Shown: one piece after another, positions 27,349 to 34,697 of the stretch
Numbering within the stretch: position 1 is the stretch's first letter
Layout of the letters: each line of letters begins with the position of its first letter
NCBI RefSeq assembly: GCF_009498455.1
Contig: NZ_CP045644.1
Location: 3,909,001-3,973,000, forward strand
Reading direction: 5' to 3'
Length of the DNA stretch: 64,000 bases
Source: Variovorax paradoxus
GTDB lineage: Bacteria; Pseudomonadota; Gammaproteobacteria; Burkholderiales; Burkholderiaceae_C
The notes under the pieces: generated by a model
Database searches by the model: none
The model's input: the letters and a program-made list of their open reading frames with translations, nothing else
Told to the model about the DNA's origin: nothing
Position numbers and translations under genes: made by a program

Positions 27349-27419
27349 CCTTCCAAGATTACGCTGGTGCAATCGGTGTTCGACCAGCTCGCCAACTTGT
27401 TGTGTGCTAACGGGACTTA
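27349..27419 (+). pseudogene. Second copy of the dnaE 3' end
   Basis: Read from CCT at 27349 the sequence gives PSKITLVQSVFDQLANLL, against PSKITLVQSVFDQLYTLL at the end of the intact dnaE. The two share amino acids but differ at many third-codon positions, so this is not a recent duplication. It looks like the original gene end, displaced when a homing endonuclease inserted with its own dnaE tail. Confidence 0.7.
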
Positions 27420-27706
27420 GGCTCCGGAACGATCCGCCAGTTTGTGCGACAGGTCCAAGACTCCTGTTTCTCACTGTGGAATTTCTGAACAGTGCAGCGG
27501 TCGCATCCTTCGTCAACGGAGATGAAGTGACCTCTACGGTTACCCAAATGAGTTGTAGCGATGCGGCTGGCCTTTTCAAAAGCGGCCCGGCATGTTTTCT
27601 CCCTTGACCCCCCAGTCTCAGTGGCGTGGCCAGCGTTGAGTTGTCCAAAAGCCGAGGTGACGCTGATCGCCGCAATGGCGCCAACAAATAGGACACGTAA
27701 ATCCAT
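27407..27706 (-). CDS. Small secreted protein on the opposite strand (moron candidate)
   Basis: 99 aa with a clear signal peptide (MDLRVLFVGAIAAISVTSAF, cleavage near FGQ) and a mature part with three Cys (two in CDRCTVQK). ATG at 27706 has GAGG about nine bases upstream. It is antisense to the surrounding operon, lies next to endonuclease debris, and its DNA is less GC-rich than its neighbours, so it was probably gained later. The mature protein would be periplasmic; no family recognised. Confidence 0.5.
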   Translation of the reverse strand: MDLRVLFVGAIAAISVTSAFGQLNAGHATETGGSREKTCRAAFEKASRIATTHLGNRRGHFISVDEGCDRCTVQKFHSEKQESWTCRTNWRIVPEPKSR

Positions 27707-27771
27707 AGCTGGGACCTCACAGTTAAGTCTTGGTATGACCATTTTCTTCAGTTGACACATGAAAGGACCCC

Positions 27772-27876
27772 ATGACAACCCGAATTCAACTCGACCTGGA
27801 AGCCCTGAACGCCTTGTCCCCCGGGGGCAGTGAAGCGCGTCTGGACCAGCTCCGAGACGTGCTGAAGGGCGTCTAA
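27772..27876 (+). CDS. Short acidic peptide, 34 aa
   Basis: MTTRIQLDLEALNALSPGGS then EARLDQLRDVLKGV, with GAAAGGA before the ATG. A two-helix amphipathic peptide of unknown role, ending 16 bp before the next phage -10 box. Confidence 0.45.
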   Translation: MTTRIQLDLEALNALSPGGSEARLDQLRDVLKGV

Positions 27877-27892
27877 GGAAGACCCGCTTCCC

Positions 27893-27915
27893 TATAATGA
27901 ATCAGTAACTACTGA
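27893..27915 (+). promoter_or_regulatory. Phage promoter with downstream operator
   Basis: TATAAT (27893-27898) followed by TCAGTA-AC-TACTGA (27902-27915), an inverted repeat covering the predicted +1. Confidence 0.65.
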
Positions 27916-27930
27916 CACATTTAACGCGCC

Positions 27931-28539
27931 ATGACTGCACCCACCACCGCACCCGTTGCATCCTCTGATGACGCTGCGCTCGACATCCTGATCGATGCGG
28001 CGCAGCTGAAGAAGGACCTGGACATCGATCCGACCTACCTGCGAGAAGAATGCGCCCGCCAGCCGGGCCTGTTCCTCATGTACGCGAATATCGCTGTGCG
28101 CGCCAAGCGTCAGCAGGATCGCTACAAGACTGTGGTGGAGATGGTGGAAGCCAAGCTCGACGCCCAGTACCGCTCCACACTGCAGGAGGAGTACGAAGGC
28201 GCGATCGCCGCCGACCCGAAGTCCCGGGTGAAGGCCCCGACCGAAGCGCAGGTCCGCTCCTCGATCGTGAACGACGTACGCTGGAAGGCAGCACAGGGCC
28301 GGCTGCACGACGCGAGTTACATCGCTCGTCTGGCCGACAACGCCGTCTCCGCGATGGAGCAGCGCAAGAAGAGCCTGGACAACATGACCTCGCTTGAAGT
28401 GAAGGGCGGTGGCGACGGCACCCGCGTGGAGCGCAACCGCTCCCAGCAGGCGAGCCGCCAAGATCTCCTCGACACGATGGCCCGCCGTCGCGATGGCGCT
28501 CCGGTTTCGGCTGCCTCGATCGGCATGGAGAACACTTGA
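27931..28539 (+). CDS. UvsY-like recombination mediator (candidate)
   Basis: 202 aa. Residues 25-80 (LKKDLDIDPTYLREECARQP, then ANIAVRAKRQQDRYKTVVEM) resemble in layout the KKD..ID.TKL...YS.W segment of T4 UvsY, which loads UvsX recombinase onto gp32-covered DNA. The gene sits directly before the gp32-like gene and close to UvsX, as a mediator would. The C-terminus is Arg/Gln-rich. Similarity is by eye only; a generic phage helical protein is the alternative. Confidence 0.5.
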   Translation: MTAPTTAPVASSDDAALDILIDAAQLKKDLDIDPTYLREECARQPGLFLMYANIAVRAKRQQDRYKTVVEMVEAKLDAQYRSTLQEEYEGAIAADPKSRVKAPTEAQVRSSIVNDVRWKAAQGRLHDASYIARLADNAVSAMEQRKKSLDNMTSLEVKGGGDGTRVERNRSQQASRQDLLDTMARRRDGAPVSAASIGMENT

Positions 28540-28554
28540 GTCGAAATAGATGGC

Positions 28555-28601
28555 TCAGTACTGACACACTATAATGTAGGGGCGGGTACATAGAAGCCCG
28601 C
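28555..28601 (+). promoter_or_regulatory. Phage promoter/operator before the SSB gene
   Basis: TCAGTACTGA (28555-28564), five bases, then TATAAT (28570-28575). GCGGG (28582-28586) and CCCGC (28597-28601) can form a hairpin at the predicted +1. Confidence 0.65.
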
Positions 28602-28648
28602 ACCTGCAAACCGACAACCAAACCCGCAAACCGAAAAGGAAAAACAGC

Positions 28649-29599
28649 ATGTCTCTCATGGATCTCTTGAAGGAAAAGAAGCAAGCCCTCGCCGCTGGCA
28701 AGCGCGGCCGCACGGTGAAGCCGCCGCCGAACCGCAGCATGTGGCGCATCCTGCCCTCGTGGAAGGGCGCGGACCAGCAGTTCTGGCAAGACTTCGGCCA
28801 GCACTTCATCAAGGACGCTGGTGGCAACATCCTCGCGATCTATGTCGACACGGAAAAGACCTTCGGTCGCCCGTCCGAGCTGAACGCCCTGATCGGCCAG
28901 GCCATCAAGTCGTGCACCGACGACGCCACGATGCAGCTGCTCAAGGACGCGAAGAGCTCCGGCAGTGTCCTGCTGAACGCCCTGCAGACCGACAGCCCGA
29001 ACCCCACCAAGGTCGAGATCCTCGAGATCCGCCCCTCGGTGTTCGAGCAGATCATCACGCTGGCCCAGGAATACGAAGAAGCGGGCGAGTCCATCTTCGA
29101 CGTGGCCAAGGGCCGCGAGATCATCATCCTGCGTGAAGGCACGGGCCTGAACACCAAGTACACGGTGCAGGCCGCGGTCAAGAATCGCGTCGCCTCGGTG
29201 CCGCCCGAAGTGATGAAGCAGCTGAACGACCTGGAAGCCTACGTGGCCCAGGAATCGGCAGAAGGTTCGTTCCGCGCGCTGAACGCCGTGAAGTCGATCG
29301 CTGGTCTGCTGCCCGCTGCGGGCTCCGGCCCTGCCGGTCTGGGCGCTTCGGGCATCCCCACGGCCCGCCTGCCGTCGTCCGCCGTCGCAGCCGCGACCAT
29401 CGAAGACGACTACGCCGCTGCTCCCCCTCCGGGCAAGGGCGCGACGCCCTCAGTGGAATTCGACGACGTGCCCGAGCTGGTCGCCGCACCGGCGCCGGCC
29501 GCTGCTCCCGCCGTCGCACCTGCTGCAGCGCCCGTGGCCGCAGCTGCCGTCGAATCGACGGGCGACCCCGAGCTGGACAAGCTGCTCGCCGGCCTCTAA
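28649..29599 (+). CDS. gp32-like single-stranded DNA-binding protein
   Basis: 316 aa. RSMWRILPSWKGADQQFWQD then FGQHFIKDAGGNILAIYVDT follows the pattern of phage gp32-type OB-fold proteins, with a later GREIIILREGTGLNTKYTVQ strand pair. No zinc-binding Cys set is present, unlike T4 gp32. A flexible Ala/Pro-rich linker precedes an acidic, hydrophobic end (ESTGDPELDKLLAGL), the usual partner-binding tail. It has its own promoter and terminator, which fits a very highly expressed protein. It coats replication and recombination intermediates. Confidence 0.7.
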   Translation: MSLMDLLKEKKQALAAGKRGRTVKPPPNRSMWRILPSWKGADQQFWQDFGQHFIKDAGGNILAIYVDTEKTFGRPSELNALIGQAIKSCTDDATMQLLKDAKSSGSVLLNALQTDSPNPTKVEILEIRPSVFEQIITLAQEYEEAGESIFDVAKGREIIILREGTGLNTKYTVQAAVKNRVASVPPEVMKQLNDLEAYVAQESAEGSFRALNAVKSIAGLLPAAGSGPAGLGASGIPTARLPSSAVAAATIEDDYAAAPPPGKGATPSVEFDDVPELVAAPAPAAAPAVAPAAAPVAAAAVESTGDPELDKLLAGL

Positions 29600-29618
29600 G
29601 CCAGGCACTCAAAAGACA

Positions 29619-29648
29619 AAAGGGCGGGCTCTCGGGTCCGCCCTTTTT
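29619..29648 (+). terminator. Terminator after the SSB gene
   Basis: AAGGGCGG and CCGCCCTT form an 8-bp stem with loop GCTCTCGGGT, followed by T5. Confidence 0.9.
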
Positions 29649-29662
29649 CACTGAGGACACGA

Positions 29663-30628
29663 ATGGCAAAACACATTCAACTGATCGACGGAAACTCCAT
29701 CGCGCACGCCAACCACAACGGCAGCGTGCTCACGATGGGCGGCCCTTCCGGCATGCAGGTGCAGGCGATCTTCGGGTTCCTGCGCTCGCTCAAGGCAATG
29801 CTCGAGAAGGACCCGGGCGAGCCCGTGGTGCTCTGGGACGGCAAAGCCCAGTGGCGCCTGGATATCTTCCCCGAGTACAAGGGGAACCGAACCCAGCGCG
29901 ACCCCAAGCAGGAGGCGCACCACAAGGCGTTCAAGAAGCAGACGCCGATCATCGAGAAGGCGGTGGCGCTGCTCGGTGTGAAGCAGATGCGCAGCCCGCT
30001 GCTGGAGGCTGATGACCTGGCCAGGCACCTCGTGACCGCCATCGTTGCCGCAAACAAGCTGAAGGCCCCGGCCGACCGCACGCGCATCACGCTCGTGTCC
30101 GGCGACAAGGACTGGCTCCAACTGGTGCAGGAAGACGTCGAGTGGTTCGACCCGATCCGCGACCGTCGTGTCACGAGCGCCAACTTCTTCGAGTTCACGG
30201 GCTACATGACGCCCGCCGAGTTCGTCGAAGGCAAGTGCCTGCAGGGCGACTCGTCCGACAACATCCCCGGCATCTACAAGCTCGGCGAAACCACTGCGCA
30301 GCAACTGCTTGCGCGCTGGAAGTCGATCGAACGCTTCTTCGCCGAGGTCGACGCGGGCACGTACACGCCCGCCACTCGAAAGAGCAAGACCGCGACCAGC
30401 AAGCACCCCGAGGAGCTTCTGGCCAGTCCTGAGGGCAGGGTGCTTTTCAGGCGCAACGTCCAGCTCATGGACATGAAGCACTGTCGAAAGCCCGAGCAAG
30501 GCGAAATGATCATCCAGGCCGCACCGGGCAGCCGCGAAGGCTTTCTCGAACTGTGCGGGCGCCTGAGCTTCGCTTCGATGCTGCGCGAACAGGGCATGTT
30601 CCTGCGGCACTTCCCCAACTGCAAGTAA
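29663..30628 (+). CDS. 5'-3' exonuclease (PIN/flap family)
   Basis: 321 aa. LIDGNSIAHANHNG at the N-terminus and LWDGKAQWRLDIFPEYKGNR are the metal-binding and arch regions of polymerase I-type 5' nucleases and T4 RNase H. EADDLARHLV and LVSGDKDWLQLV carry conserved acids. The helix-hairpin-helix QGDSSDNIPGIYKLGETTA is near-diagnostic. It would remove RNA primers and flaps during lagging-strand synthesis. First gene after the SSB terminator; 17 bp before the recA-like gene. Confidence 0.9.
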   Translation: MAKHIQLIDGNSIAHANHNGSVLTMGGPSGMQVQAIFGFLRSLKAMLEKDPGEPVVLWDGKAQWRLDIFPEYKGNRTQRDPKQEAHHKAFKKQTPIIEKAVALLGVKQMRSPLLEADDLARHLVTAIVAANKLKAPADRTRITLVSGDKDWLQLVQEDVEWFDPIRDRRVTSANFFEFTGYMTPAEFVEGKCLQGDSSDNIPGIYKLGETTAQQLLARWKSIERFFAEVDAGTYTPATRKSKTATSKHPEELLASPEGRVLFRRNVQLMDMKHCRKPEQGEMIIQAAPGSREGFLELCGRLSFASMLREQGMFLRHFPNCK

Positions 30629-30645
30629 GTAAAGGATTACACACC

Positions 30646-31671
30646 ATGACCAGCAAACTCGATTCGATGGCCGCAGAGATGGCGAAGCTCTTCGCGGAAG
30701 ACAAGGAGCCCACGCCCGATCGCTTCCTGAGCACGGGCTATCCGCCCCTGGACTTGATCCTGAGCGGCAGCTACGTCGGTGGCTTCCCCGAAGGGCGCAT
30801 CGCCGAGGTCTACGGGCCGCCCGCGTCGGGCAAGACGCTGCTCGCCACGCTCATGATGATCCAGGCGCAGCGCGCCGGCGGCATGGCGATCTTTGTCGAC
30901 CACGAACACGCCTTCAATCAGACGTTCGCCGCCTCGTTCGGCCTGGACCTGACGTTCCCCCGCTTCATGTACATCGACCCGGACACGTGGGAGCAGGGCC
31001 AGCAGAAGGCGTTCACGGTGGCCGAGTACGTGCGCGTCAACAAGGCCATCGACGCCACCGCGCCGATCGTGATCGTGACCGACTGCATCGCCGCGGCCAC
31101 ACCGAAGTCGGTCAAGTACGACTCGAAGACCGGCAAGCTCAAGTCGATGGAAGACCGCAACATGAACGACACCACCGCGCTGGCTCGCGCGACGGCCGCC
31201 GTGCTGCCCCAGATTGCCGACGTGGCGCGCCAGCACAACGTGGTGGCCATCTACCTGAACCAGCTTCGCACGAAGCCTGGCGTGACGCATGGTGATCCGA
31301 GCTACACCCCGGGCGGTGGCTCGCCGGAGTATTACTCGGTCACCCGTCTGGCCGTCTCGACGGCCAAGATCATGAAGGAGGTCAACGGCAAGAAGGAGTT
31401 CGCGGGCCGCGAGATCACGCTCAAGTGCACGAAGAGCAAGACCACCCGGCCGTTCCAGGAAACCAAGCTGCGCCTGACCTACGACGCCGACGGCAAGGCG
31501 CATCTGGACTTCACCAGCGGCCTGGTCGACACGCTCGTCGAGATGGGCAAGATTGAGAAGGACGGCAAGATGGTCGTGTGGGAAGGCAAGAAGTACTGGG
31601 CCAGCGTGCTGTCGAAGAAGATCGACGATGAAGGCCGCCAGGCTGAACTCACCGCCATGCTGCACGCCTGA
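30646..31671 (+). CDS. RecA/UvsX-like recombinase
   Basis: 341 aa. Walker A GPPASGKT, Walker B IVIVTDCIA, and the RecA-core segment AIYLNQLRTKPGVTHGDPSY are clear. The N-terminal domain is short, as in phage UvsX, and the sequence is far from bacterial RecA, so it is likely phage-type. It would carry out strand exchange in recombination-dependent replication with the UvsY-like, SSB, SbcC/D and RuvC-like products nearby. ATG 30646 is preferred; the frame extends upstream without support. The stop TGA overlaps the next ATG. Confidence 0.9.
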   Translation: MTSKLDSMAAEMAKLFAEDKEPTPDRFLSTGYPPLDLILSGSYVGGFPEGRIAEVYGPPASGKTLLATLMMIQAQRAGGMAIFVDHEHAFNQTFAASFGLDLTFPRFMYIDPDTWEQGQQKAFTVAEYVRVNKAIDATAPIVIVTDCIAAATPKSVKYDSKTGKLKSMEDRNMNDTTALARATAAVLPQIADVARQHNVVAIYLNQLRTKPGVTHGDPSYTPGGGSPEYYSVTRLAVSTAKIMKEVNGKKEFAGREITLKCTKSKTTRPFQETKLRLTYDADGKAHLDFTSGLVDTLVEMGKIEKDGKMVVWEGKKYWASVLSKKIDDEGRQAELTAMLHA

Positions 31672-31916
31672 TGGCTGCGCACATGCAGGAGGTGCTCTGC
31701 ACCGTCCACGACCTGAAGTTCGCCTTCGACATTGATCGCGTGCGGGACTTGAAGGACGCGGCGGGCAAGAGTATCCACCCGGCGCTGATGCGTTGCCCGG
31801 TCTGCTCGCTGCAGGAAGTCTCGCGTCTGCGCGAGAGCCTGGAGAAGACGACCAACCAGCGTGACCTTCTGGTCCGGGCGATCGACCTGGCGAAGACGCT
31901 GCAGCCACTGTCGTAG
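31671..31916 (+). CDS. Small zinc-ribbon-like protein, 81 aa
   Basis: A CTVH near residue 9 and CPVC near residue 42 could bind one zinc. A coiled-coil tail follows (SRLRESLEKTTNQRDLLVRA). Starts inside the recombinase stop codon (TGATGG), so translation is coupled. No family recognised. Confidence 0.6.
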   Translation: MAAHMQEVLCTVHDLKFAFDIDRVRDLKDAAGKSIHPALMRCPVCSLQEVSRLRESLEKTTNQRDLLVRAIDLAKTLQPLS

Positions 31917-31952
31917 GGCCGAGGGCGATGGTCCGCTCCCTACTATGTAGTG

Positions 31953-32321
31953 ATGACAAAGACCATCGCTTTCTCCCACCCGCGACGTGGCCTCGAGGGC
32001 ACGTTCGCCACCTTCCGCCTGGGGTCGAAGTGGGCCGAGAAGCTCACGCAGGGCGACACCGTCGAGCTGATCGATGCGCGCACCAAGCGCCCGCTGAAGA
32101 CCGCCAAGGTCGTGAGCGTCACCACGGGTGAGCTTGCAGCGATGGCGAGCACCTTCGGGCGTTGGGCGCACAACTGGCAGGAGCACCCGGTCGCCGACCG
32201 ACCCCAGCTGCTCCTTGAATCAATCCGCCGCAGGTTCAAGCACTGGGGTCCGAACCGAACCGCTGACAGTGCTCCCTGCTCTGTAATTTTTCTGAAAGAG
32301 GTGACAGATGAAAGCTTATGA
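31953..32321 (+). CDS. ASCH/PUA-like domain protein
   Basis: 122 aa. FRLGSKWAEKLTQGDTVELI followed by LKTAKVVSVTTGELAAMA matches the beta-strand and basic-helix order of ASCH domains, which bind RNA or modified nucleotides. The C-terminal part is basic (SIRRRFKHWGPNR). GTG at 31950 and ATG at 31953 adjoin; the ATG is used. The family assignment is tentative. Confidence 0.5.
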   Translation: MTKTIAFSHPRRGLEGTFATFRLGSKWAEKLTQGDTVELIDARTKRPLKTAKVVSVTTGELAAMASTFGRWAHNWQEHPVADRPQLLLESIRRRFKHWGPNRTADSAPCSVIFLKEVTDESL

Positions 32322-32574
32322 AATCGTCAACGACGAACGTGTCGACTATGCCGAGACTCTCGCACTGGCGAAGGCCAAAGCAGTCGACTTGACGGAGATC
32401 GTCTACCTGCCGGGCGTGCGCGTCTACGAGGTCGAGATCAAGACCGACAAGGCCGCCGTCATCGGCCTGCTCAACCAGGAGCACAAGCTGCCCGCCACTG
32501 GGCTGATCGTCCGCACCGGACGCGAGTGGCGCGTCACCAACCGCGGGGGCCTCAAAGAACACATCAGTGGCTGA
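32308..32574 (+). CDS. Hypothetical protein, 88 aa
   Basis: A small alpha/beta protein (MKAYEIVNDERVDYAETLAL). No family recognised. GAGGTGACAG lies before the ATG; it overlaps both neighbouring genes by a few bases, consistent with a single operon. Confidence 0.6.
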   Translation: MKAYEIVNDERVDYAETLALAKAKAVDLTEIVYLPGVRVYEVEIKTDKAAVIGLLNQEHKLPATGLIVRTGREWRVTNRGGLKEHISG

Positions 32575-33049
32575 CAGCCACCGCATCAGCGAGCCCAAGC
32601 CCGCGAAGGACGGCAACGGGACCGTCCGCCAGGTGCGTCAGAACCGTCGCAAGATCGGCGAGCTGCGCACCTACAAGCTGGCCACGGGCAAGCGCCTGAA
32701 CATCTTCCATGCGCCGCGGCGCACCGACCAGCGCCTGCATGACCGCCAGGCCTGGACCGTGGACGTCGACACAGTGTCCGCCCTGCGCAACTACGGGCTC
32801 ACTCACGTCCTCCTCATGGTCGAGGACGGCACCAAGTTGCTGGCGCCGGCCACGCTCTTCGGCCCCGAGGGCCTGGCGCGGGGTGTCGAGAAGCGCGTGC
32901 AGACCACGCCTGGGCGCCCGCTGCCGACGCAGTACGTGGTGCCCGATGCACTCTGGCACATCAGCCTCCCACCGCCCGAGCAGCGCAGCGAGGAGATGCT
33001 CAAGCAAGTGCGCATCAAGCGCGGTCGCCTGCCCAAAGCCAAGACCTGA
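32567..33049 (+). CDS. Hypothetical basic protein, 160 aa
   Basis: GTG start within the end of the previous gene. N-terminus rich in Arg/Lys (VRQVRQNRRKIGELRTYKL); central mixed region (LTHVLLMVEDGTKLLAPATL); basic C-terminus. Possibly nucleic-acid binding from its charge; no family recognised. Confidence 0.55.
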   Translation: MADSHRISEPKPAKDGNGTVRQVRQNRRKIGELRTYKLATGKRLNIFHAPRRTDQRLHDRQAWTVDVDTVSALRNYGLTHVLLMVEDGTKLLAPATLFGPEGLARGVEKRVQTTPGRPLPTQYVVPDALWHISLPPPEQRSEEMLKQVRIKRGRLPKAKT

Positions 33050-33087
33050 CCGGGACACTGTCCCTATCGAAACACGAAGGGAATCCC

Positions 33088-33498
33088 ATGCTCATCTCCA
33101 CCGCCGCCCTGTGCCTCGCCCTGAACGTCTTTCACGAGGCCCGTGGCGAGTTCATCCCGGGCCAGTACGCCGTCGCAATGGTCACGCTCAACCGTGCCGA
33201 GCAGGACCCGGCCAAGGTCTGCGACGTGGTGTTCAAGCGTCATCAGTTCAGCTGGACCAAGGACGTGAAGCTCACGAAGAAGGGCTGGGCCATCCCGGCA
33301 CACCTCATCAATGCCACGAACAAGGAGCCCGAAGCCTGGGCGCTGGCATGGCGCATCGCACAGTGGTCGCTGGCCGGCAACATGCCCGACCTCACCAAGG
33401 GCGCCAAGTTCTATCACGCGAAGCGCGTCGCCCCGAGCTGGCGCCTCGCGATGACGCGGGTGAAGACCCTCGGCGCGCACGTCTTCTATCGCGCCTGA
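33088..33498 (+). CDS. SleB-type cell wall hydrolase
   Basis: 136 aa, essentially one Hydrolase_2 (SleB) domain: LNVFHEARGEFIPGQYAVAM carries the catalytic Glu, and the VTLNRA, CDVVFKRHQFSWT blocks follow. It resembles spore-cortex-lytic or lytic transglycosylase-like enzymes carried by many large phages. No signal peptide, so export would need a holin, or the protein acts as a virion-associated hydrolase. It is the last gene before a new promoter, alongside replication genes rather than in a lysis cassette. Confidence 0.82.
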   Translation: MLISTAALCLALNVFHEARGEFIPGQYAVAMVTLNRAEQDPAKVCDVVFKRHQFSWTKDVKLTKKGWAIPAHLINATNKEPEAWALAWRIAQWSLAGNMPDLTKGAKFYHAKRVAPSWRLAMTRVKTLGAHVFYRA

Positions 33499-33502
33499 CA
33501 AA

Positions 33503-33561
33503 CAGTAAATACTGACTGTCTATCTATAATGAACCAAGCCCGCGCACGACGCGGGATTTTT
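33503..33561 (+). promoter_or_regulatory. Phage promoter/operator with +1 hairpin before the SbcD-like gene
   Basis: CAGTAAATACTG (33503-33514), then TATAAT (33525-33530). CCCGCG (33539-33544) and CGCGGG (33550-33555) form a hairpin followed by ATTTTT. The hairpin starts within a few bases of the predicted +1, so it can end the upstream operon's transcript and cap the new one. Confidence 0.65.
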
Positions 33562-33578
33562 ATCAAAGGACTCCGCCG

Positions 33579-34694
33579 ATGTACGCCTTGATGGCCGACC
33601 TGCACATGCACCAGTGGTCTGCATTTGCATCCATGAACCCCGACGGGGTAAACAACCGACTGCGCGGCCTGCTGGACGAGATCGAGCGCGCTTGCAAGGA
33701 GCTCTCGCAAGCCAACGACACGGACACCAACCCGACGGTCATCATGGCCGGGGACGTCTTCCATGTGCGCGGCTCAGTGAACCCGGTGGTGCTCAACAGC
33801 CTGATCGACTGCCTGGCCGCGTGCCACAAGCAGTACGGGACGCGGTTCGTCATCATCCCGGGCAATCACGACCTGGCCGGGCGCGACAGTGAGCGGTTGG
33901 GCAGTGCCGTCACGGCGCTTGAATGTGACTATGTGACCGTCACTGCGGACACGCTGACGCTGTCCGAGCACAAGGTCGCCATGATCCCCTGGCACGAGAG
34001 CACCGAAAGCCTCAAGGCCGAGATCCTCCGCGTGCGTGACGAGCTGGTCGGATCGACCACCGAAGGCAGCGTCGTGGACTGGGACCTGGTCCTGCATGCG
34101 CCCATCGACGGCGTGATCGATGGCCTGCCGTCGCACGGGCTCGACCCGGCCTGGCTGAGCGAGACGGGTTTCCGCCGCGTTTACTCGGGGCACTATCACA
34201 ACCACAAGGTGTTCCCCGCAGGCCTTGCCGTGACCGAGGTGGTCAGCATCGGCGCACTGGCGCACCACACCTGGTCCGACGTGGGCACGAAGGCCGGCTT
34301 CCTGCTGGTCGACGAGGACACGATGACCTGGCGCAAGAGCCACCTTCCGCAGTTCGTCGACCTGTCGCAGCTGGTGGCCTTCGATCCCAACGACGTGCCG
34401 CTGCTGGTCGATGGCAACTATGTCCGAGTGCGCGTCGAGGCCGACAAGAGCAAGGAGGTCGAGACCGCCCGCAAGGAACTCATGGACATGGGCGCGATGG
34501 CCGTGCTCGTGCAGGCAATGCCCAAGGCCGCCGCGGTGCGCGCAGGGGCCACCGTAGCCACCGTCAACGCAGGCGCGTCGCTCGAAGCGTCGGTGTCTGA
34601 ATTCATCAAGGGCATGACCGGGCTGGCGGACAGCACCCGAGTCGCGACCGCCGCTATGGACGTGCTTGCGTCCGTCGAAACCTCGGGGGACTGA
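33579..34694 (+). CDS. SbcD/Mre11-like (T4 gp47-type) nuclease subunit
   Basis: 371 aa. Calcineurin-like phosphoesterase motifs in order: ADLHMHQW (D7, H9), MAGDVFHVRG, IIPGNHDLAG, LHAP, and YSGHYHNHKVF. These bind the two Mn ions of Mre11-family nucleases. The C-terminal third is a helical cap. With the SbcC-like ATPase three bases downstream it forms the end-processing complex that T4 uses to degrade host DNA and start recombination. First gene of its operon. Confidence 0.9.
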   Translation: MYALMADLHMHQWSAFASMNPDGVNNRLRGLLDEIERACKELSQANDTDTNPTVIMAGDVFHVRGSVNPVVLNSLIDCLAACHKQYGTRFVIIPGNHDLAGRDSERLGSAVTALECDYVTVTADTLTLSEHKVAMIPWHESTESLKAEILRVRDELVGSTTEGSVVDWDLVLHAPIDGVIDGLPSHGLDPAWLSETGFRRVYSGHYHNHKVFPAGLAVTEVVSIGALAHHTWSDVGTKAGFLLVDEDTMTWRKSHLPQFVDLSQLVAFDPNDVPLLVDGNYVRVRVEADKSKEVETARKELMDMGAMAVLVQAMPKAAAVRAGATVATVNAGASLEASVSEFIKGMTGLADSTRVATAAMDVLASVETSGD

Positions 34695-34697
34695 CAC

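Noticed and set aside
27196..27419. A self-splicing group I intron in dnaE
   Set aside because: dnaE reads through to a normal stop before this region, and about 150 bp is too short for an intron. A homing endonuclease scar explains it better.
27181..27720. Minus-strand 179-codon frame overlapping the dnaE end
   Set aside because: It overlaps a better-supported secreted protein in another minus frame and has no motif.
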